Part shown: piece by piece, positions 58,598 to 64,000 of the stretch
Layout of the letters: each line of letters starts with the position of its first letter
Numbering within the stretch: the stretch's first letter is position 1
Assembly: GCA_030407005.1 (NCBI GenBank)
Contig: JAUDYN010000006.1
Span: 3,100,001 to 3,164,000, forward strand
Source of the DNA: Desarmillaria ectypa
Lineage: Eukaryota; Basidiomycota; Agaricomycetes; Agaricales; Physalacriaceae
Direction: 5' to 3'
DNA length: 64,000 bases
The notes under the pieces: model-generated
Told to the model about the DNA's origin: nothing
Seen by the model: the letters and a program-made list of their open reading frames with translations, nothing else
Databases searched by the model: none
Position numbers and translations under genes: made by a program

Positions 58598-59981
58598 ATG
58601 CAACCAACTCACATCCCTGTTGAATCCAATCAAATTGTCGGTTCGCTAGAGATGGGTGTGTTCTTCAATCTCATTCTCTTGGGGGCCGCTTTAGTCCAAG
58701 GGGCTGTATACTTCCGCCAGTGCGGAAGAGACTTTTGGTCATTCAAGCTTCTCGTAAGTTCACCGTGATTCTGGGTTACACGATCTTTAGTAAAGGTGAA
58801 CAGGTCGCTCTCGTTTTGTGCGTTCAATGTGTAATACAACACATTCATGATCTAATTCACGCACAGAATTCTAGAAGTTGCGCATTCGATGTGCTCCTTC
58901 TTATCCATATACTACTTTACCGTGACCATTGCAGATATCGCAGACCCCAGCAAGCCACGAAGTTCTTATTTCTTGGCTTCCGTACCCATCATCGAACCGC
59001 TGGCGACGGCCCTAGTCCAGGTATCTGCTACTTTCTTCACCCTCTTCCATCACCGCTGATCCAATTACGCAGGGGTTATTTTGTTTCCGCATCTATCGCC
59101 TCTCAGGCAACATATACACCAGCGGCTTAGCGAGCCTGCTCTCCGCCTTTCGCGTGAGCGTAGGGTTGTTCTTAGGGTACCACGCAGTGCGGGATGTCCC
59201 TATGGAACCTGCATTTATGGTGTTCCAGCAGGAATGGGACTGGCTCCTTACCATTGGCTTCGCCGTAGGTGCCCTAGCGGATCTGACGATCGCTTGTACA
59301 CTGTGCTATCATGTCAACCAACTTGCTTCTCCACTGGTCATGGAAAGGTACGTGTGGAAGAGAGATACGGGGGTTTGATAGCTGATGAAACGTACAGATC
59401 AGGAGGGGTGTTGAACGGGATATTCTTGCGTTCGCTGCGTGTGTTGTTTCTTGAATTGGCGAGAGACCTTTCTGATGATAGATACTCTGGATAGAGACGG
59501 GGTTGATTACTAGGTACGGCTCCGCAATGGATGATTTTAATTTAATACATTGACTGATGAATACACACAGCCTGGCCTCAGTTACGGTTCTCATCTGCGT
59601 ATGTTGATTATTCTGTGGCCGCATCTTGATTGATCTTTGTTTGCTGCAGTTTCAGACGATGCAAGATAGCTGCGAGTTCTACTCTCCGATGAGTTTGCTT
59701 TCTTGTACTGATGATCTATGATAGTTGCCTGGATTGGGGTATATATCGTCCTGGCTAAACGTAAGTCCTACCCAGACTGTCTCCCACGTGGTTTCTAACC
59801 TGCTGCCAGTATACTCCAACGCACTGCTTTCGTCGTAAGTGGAGCTCTTTGTATCATTGGCCTTTATCCGCTCATAGTGCTCAGCTTGAATGCGCGCCAT
59901 TCCTATCGCCGGATGATGAATACTACGCGCTTCGATGCTGGTTCTGAGACTAGTGTAAACTCCAAGGTGAAGCAGGTATAA
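58598..59981 (+). CDS. DUF6534-type multi-pass membrane protein
   Basis: The start MQPTHIPVESNQIVGSLEMG leads into VFFNLILLGAALVQGAVYFR, QCGRDFWSFKLL. After two introns come VALVLILEVAHSMCSFLSIY, YFTVTIADIADPSKPRSS, then IIEPLATALVQ joined to GLFCFRIYRLSG, SAFRVSVGLFLGYH, EWDWLLTIGFAVGALADLTI and CTLCYHVNQLAS. The last exons read VLAK, LYSNALLSS and LNARHSYRRMMN before TAA at 59979-59981. Spacing of about seven hydrophobic helices, the QG-Y-R, F-RIYRLSG and D-IA--LCY motifs fit the DUF6534 family, an expanded mushroom membrane family of unknown role, sometimes likened to 7-TM receptors. Exon borders near the 3' end (59400-59800) are only partly resolved. Confidence 0.75.
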
Positions 59982-60289
59982 AGGTTGCTTTGGGAATAGA
60001 ACTCACTTGTACCATGATAGGAAAGGACTAGTACGCGGCGCGGGAGAAGGTGGGAACCTAAAAGGTTTACACATCCAGGAGTCATTGAGTTGTAGAGTAT
60101 AACGATTCGTATTTCAGATCTCTATTTATTTAATATCATACTCCGAGAAGACCTGTAGCTAGGAAAAATGTATTGCGCAGCGTGGTGGACCCATACACCA
60201 CAACAAATACCAACATGATCAACGCCACGGAAAAAATGTTACTAATCCAATGCTTGTAGGCTTGCTCACTAATCCAACTGCCTACTACG

Positions 60290-61363
60290 ATGTCCAAACG
60301 AAAACAGGACAAGAAAAATGATGACTCTGACTCTGACTCTGACGTTGTAGGTCTCTTCCTGCTCACTAACAGCCAATTTCCTCACTCAGCGTCCTTAGTA
60401 GAGCCTGATCGATGTCGACTTTGACTTTTTCGACCCAAATCCCAGCGTGGACTACCATGCCCTGAAGAAGCTCATTGGCCAGCTTTTTCAGCGCGATGCC
60501 GACCTTTTTCACACGCACGAGCTCACGGAGCTGATCTTGAGCCAGCCCAGGGTGGGGACGACGATAAAAACGGATGGAATGGAGAGTGACCCTTATGCGC
60601 TGCTGACGGTGTTGAATATGCATAAACACAAGGTGCGTGGTCTGCCATTTCTCGTCGATTTTTTTTAATGCTAACCTTGAAGGAACAGGACCATCCCTCT
60701 ATCAAGGCTCTGGCACGATATTTCCTGGACAAGTCCTCGACAGACCCGGCTTTCCATGCTACCCTGCAAGGGTTATTTTCGCAGACGGAGTCACATGTTG
60801 GCTTCGTGCTGTGCGAGCGGCTCATCAATATGCCTGTCCAAGTAATTCCTCCTATGTATCGCATGCTGATGGACGAGTTGAAACGGGCGATTAATGATGT
60901 GTGTTCTTTTACGTCGTTATATTGACCTCTTTTGCTGACCCCGGCAGAACGAGCCATACACGTTTTCGCACCTTATCGTCGTATCGCGGACCTACCATCT
61001 TACGGAGGATGAAGAAACGATGCTATCGTCCACCCAGACAAAACCACACAAGTCGAAGAAGACAAAAAAAGCCCCGGCTCCGGCATTCGCCCGCCCCGCA
61101 GACGGCATATATTCATTCCATCCCGAAGATGAATATATCAAGCAGGTGGGGCCCCTTCTTAATCCGAAGGTCAAGTTCCGAAATCTTATTTCATTACATA
61201 GGCCTCCATACACGCGGTTGACTATGCCTTCTCAACGTCACCCAATGAGCCCCGCGATAAAGAATCCTTCGGACTTGACAACCGAGGCAGAATGATGCTC
61301 GTTCCGGCCGAAAATTTCGCGGCTCTGGTTGGGAAGATGTCTGAAGCATACGCTGTCGGATGA
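60290..61363 (+). CDS. BCP1: BCP1/BCCIP family protein
   Basis: The start MSKRKQDKKNDDSDSDSDSD at 60290 gives a basic-acidic N-terminus built on a GACTCT repeat. After an intron the core follows: SLIDVDFDFFDPNPSVDYHA, LKKLIGQLFQRDADLFHTHE, LTELILSQPRVGTTIKTDG, YALLTVLNMHKHK, HPSIKALARYFLDKSS, SHVGFVLCERLINMPVQVIP, YRMLMDELKRA, FSHLIVVSRTYHLTEDE, and a terminal IYSFHPEDEYIKQ joined to ASIHAVDYAFS and MMLVPAENFAALV, TGA at 61361-61363. Yeast Bcp1 chaperones ribosomal protein uL14 and aids nuclear export of Mss4; human BCCIP binds BRCA2 and p21. Intact, with at least four introns. Confidence 0.92.
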
Positions 61364-61642
61364 ATGAAATTGTACGTCAGTCTACATGTTCCAGATCAAT
61401 AAAATGTCACTTTAGAGGGTGAAAGAAGGATATTGGAAAATACACAGCTGTCATTGTGCTTAATGAAGAGTGAGGCGGAGTTTTGCCGGGGCCTATCGTA
61501 TCGAGAGGTAAGATAAGATAGGGGCCTTATTCTGCTTCCTGAAACGAATGTAGAACATGACCGTGCTATAACCGGCACAGACTCATTCTTACTCAGTGAC
61601 TCTCACCTTGAACCCACTTCGGATCTTGCGATTTTTCTTTCA

Positions 61643-63663
61643 ATGCTTCTAGGTATCCTTACTCGACGCTTTGGGGTGACATTAGGGCGAGGGACCTTCC
61701 ATGGGCCGCGGTTATTCAGTTCTAGAGTATCCCACAGGACTTCTCGCTTGAGGACTGGTGCAATATCTGGGGGGATATTGCTAGCTACCGGTTTGGGCCT
61801 ATCTTCGTCTCCTATCCACGCCGATAGCGACAGTGATGAATCTGCAAACAAGGGGACACCACTGCGTGAATTGGTCAGGTCCTATCTAGTCTTCACAATG
61901 TGCTCATTCCCGACCTTGATCGATATATCACCCGCGATGCTTGACGTACTCACCAGCATTCCGGGTGTCAAGCAAGTAACGGAGGCTTTAGTTAGAATCA
62001 CTTTCTTCAATCAGGTAATGTCGATCGTATTTCATTTCTTTCCTTCTATTCATTCTAGGCGATTAGTTCGTCGGAGGGGATACTGCTTTGCAGACGCTTC
62101 CGCTACTGAAGAACCTTCGCTCTGCTAACAAGGGAGCACTATTTGCTTATTCTGTAGAGGTTGATGAGCACGAGGCAACAGCAGCGGCGTCGCTAAAGAA
62201 GGTCTCTCAGCCTGTGCATAAACGAATAGTAAATGAAATGGTCCATTGCATTGACGTCGCCGCTGATTTTGAGGATGGCATCGTTGCGGGCGCGGCGGCA
62301 GGTCGGAGGACATGGGTGGCAGTGAAATTGGTTTGTTCGCCCTTTGATGTTACGGAATGTTGGGCTAATTATATGTAGAGCGCGTTACTTCCAGACGCCA
62401 ATTCTCTGCTCCATTACTCAAAGGCTCTCCTCGTATCACGGCCCAAATCCTCCGTTCCGTTCCCTGGCTGCCCCCACGCTAGCGACCTCGACATTCTCTA
62501 CGCTCCGATTGGTTCCATCAAGAGCGATCTAACTGAAGATGACATCAAATCCCTCCGAGAGCTTCACGCTGACCTCAATCGAATCTGCAAACGTGCCAAG
62601 GAAAGAGGTGTCAAGATTATCATCGATGCAGAATACAGGCATGCGCTCCCGTTGCCATCCGTTATTACAGTTTGCTGACCATTACGGATAATATAGCTGG
62701 TACCAACCCGCCATCGACGCTCTCCAGCTGGCCCTCATGCGCGAGTTCAACAAAATCGGAGAATCGAGCGGCGTACAGCCATTGATATACGGGACTTTCC
62801 AGGCGTATCTCAAAAGGTAGATGGTTCCTCGCCAGACACTATCTATGACTCATTTGCATATGAAAGGACACCATCCTACCTCGAACAGTCCTTCAAAGAC
62901 GCCAAGGCCGGAAACTATTCCCTCGGTGTCAAGTTAGTCCGAGGAGCCTATCATCCCCATGAGACCATCGCCCACCAGTCCTATCAAGCCGGCAAGACAT
63001 CCCTCTCGATATCATCCGATCCGCTCCCGCCTGTATGGGCAGAGAAGTGGGAAACGGACAAATGTTATAACGAATGTGCAAAGATGCTTATCGGGGAACT
63101 GAAGCAGGATCTGGGAGGAAAGGCTCAGACGATGGGGATCTTGTTCGGAACGCATAACTGGGCGAGCTGTGAGCTTATTTTGACGGAGTTGGTGGGAAGA
63201 GGGCTGGCGAAGCGTGTGGAGGGGGACGTTGTGAGCTTAGGTGATGAGGTTACGGAAAGACTAACTATTGGGCAGCTTTTTGGTGAGTGCTGTTTTTTAT
63301 ACACGGTCGGGTGACGATAGATCAATGTTTTGCTTTTCTCAGGTATGGGTGACGCTTTGACTAATTACTTGGTGGAAAGGACACGGTCGACTACTCCCAT
63401 GATCATCAAGTGAGAATAATTTGTTATTTTTACACTTCGCCAAGCTTATCCACTCAAAACGCTCAGATACGTTCCGTACGGCGCTTTGTCAGAGGTACAC
63501 AATGTCGTTTACGTGTCAGCTATTTATTCATTAGCAATCCATCTAGGTGATGCCCTATCTGTCACGGCGAGCAATTGAGAACAAGTCGCTTCTTGGAGAC
63601 GGGCAAGCATCTGAAGAGAGGCGAAGAGCGGGATCACAAATTTGGAAGCGTATATTTGGGTAG
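61643..63663 (+). CDS. PUT1: Proline dehydrogenase, mitochondrial
   Basis: FAD-dependent oxidation of proline to pyrroline-5-carboxylate, feeding electrons to ubiquinone. The start MLLGILTRRFGVTLGRGTFH is a good mitochondrial presequence, followed by TSRLRTGAISGGILLATGLG. The barrel segments are LVRSYLVFTMCSFPTLIDIS, FNQ joined to FVGGDTALQTLPLL, GALFAYSVEVDE, SALLPDANSLLHYSK, RGVKIIIDAEYS joined to WYQPAIDAL, YGTFQAYLKR, LGVKLVRGAYHPHE, MGILFGTHNWAS, LFGMGDALTNYLV, YVPYGALSE and VMPYLSRRAIENKSLL. The C-terminal R-R-A-x-EN segment lines the proline site. At least seven introns, all GT/AG. The TAG is at 63661-63663. Intact. Confidence 0.94.
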
Positions 63664-63849
63664 GTCTATCGGCTGCCGGTGCGGTATATAACCTGTTTCC
63701 TCTATACCTCGATAGATGAATGTATAACCAATGATAGAAGAACAATATCAAGCACAATGAGTGCTACGACGAGCCGATTCTGCGTGCGAAAGGCCGCCGA
63801 CTCTTTCTCAGCTCGTATATGAGTAACTGGATTAACTTCACTTACCAGG

Positions 63850-64000
63850 AAAGAGCTTAACGGGATTTTGGAAAATCTCCAGACGAGGAAGATCAAAGTA
63901 TTCGCATATATCCGCACCCTCGAGGGCATTGTCGAAAATGACATTTTCGGTACAAAGTACTGGTGTACATGGGCGCATAAGCTGACTTTGATTCCGAAAA
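63850..64000 (-). CDS. Possible partial gene running off the right edge
   Basis: A minus-strand frame open from the window edge reads RNQSQLMRPCTPVLCTENVI, FDNALEGADICEYFDLPRLE, IFQNPVKLFP, then meets a GTAAGT donor near 63848. Composition and the splice site suggest a coding exon, but the family is not recognised. A downstream hydrophobic stretch (VVALIVLDIVLLSLVI) between 63700 and 63780 is in another frame. Confidence 0.3.

Overview
The window reads as nuclear DNA of a filamentous basidiomycete, most likely an Agaricomycete. Most genes are broken by short GT..AG introns of about 45-60 nt, gene spacing is tight, and several families that are expanded in mushrooms are present (DUF6535, DUF6534, F-box, MYND, CAP10/GT90, APH-like kinases). 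All assignments come from reading translations and splice sites by eye; nothing was searched.

Left part (1-17.3 kb): the 3' end of a type-B carboxylesterase at the edge; a secreted Ser/Ala-rich protein with a CBM19-like module; an exceptionally intron-dense Dal5/allantoate-permease-type MFS transporter; the histone chaperone HIR1; a nucleotidyltransferase-like protein; and the mitochondrial Mg2+ channel MRS2. About 3 kb (10.7-13.8 kb) and another 3 kb (17.3-20.3 kb) show no convincing gene.

Middle part (20-33 kb): an accessory stretch rich in broken genes. A RING-finger gene, a MYND-finger gene and an F-box gene carry premature stops, and the first two also carry several 1-base frameshifts. 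A truncated second copy of the RING gene's promoter and first codons lies 7 kb away in inverted orientation. Interspersed are intact housekeeping genes: SWC5 and HEM4 (head to head), an APH-like kinase and an uncharacterised multi-pass membrane protein.

Right part (35-64 kb): a single-pass surface protein with a signal peptide; a Ran1-type Ser/Thr kinase; a decayed GT90 gene; a SAM methyltransferase; a large DUF6535 membrane protein; a WW-domain low-complexity protein head to head with GMH1/UNC50; the calcineurin catalytic subunit CNA1; a DUF6534 membrane protein; BCP1; and proline dehydrogenase PUT1.

There is no operon or evident biosynthetic cluster. The intact genes are mostly unrelated single-copy housekeeping functions: chromatin (HIR1, SWC5), haem (HEM4), Mg2+ and proline metabolism in mitochondria (MRS2, PUT1), Ca2+ signalling (CNA1) and Golgi function (GMH1). 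I saw no new molecular system. The most noteworthy signals are the concentration of decaying family genes, the inverted partial RING duplication with its promoter, and microexons of 15-26 nt in conserved genes.
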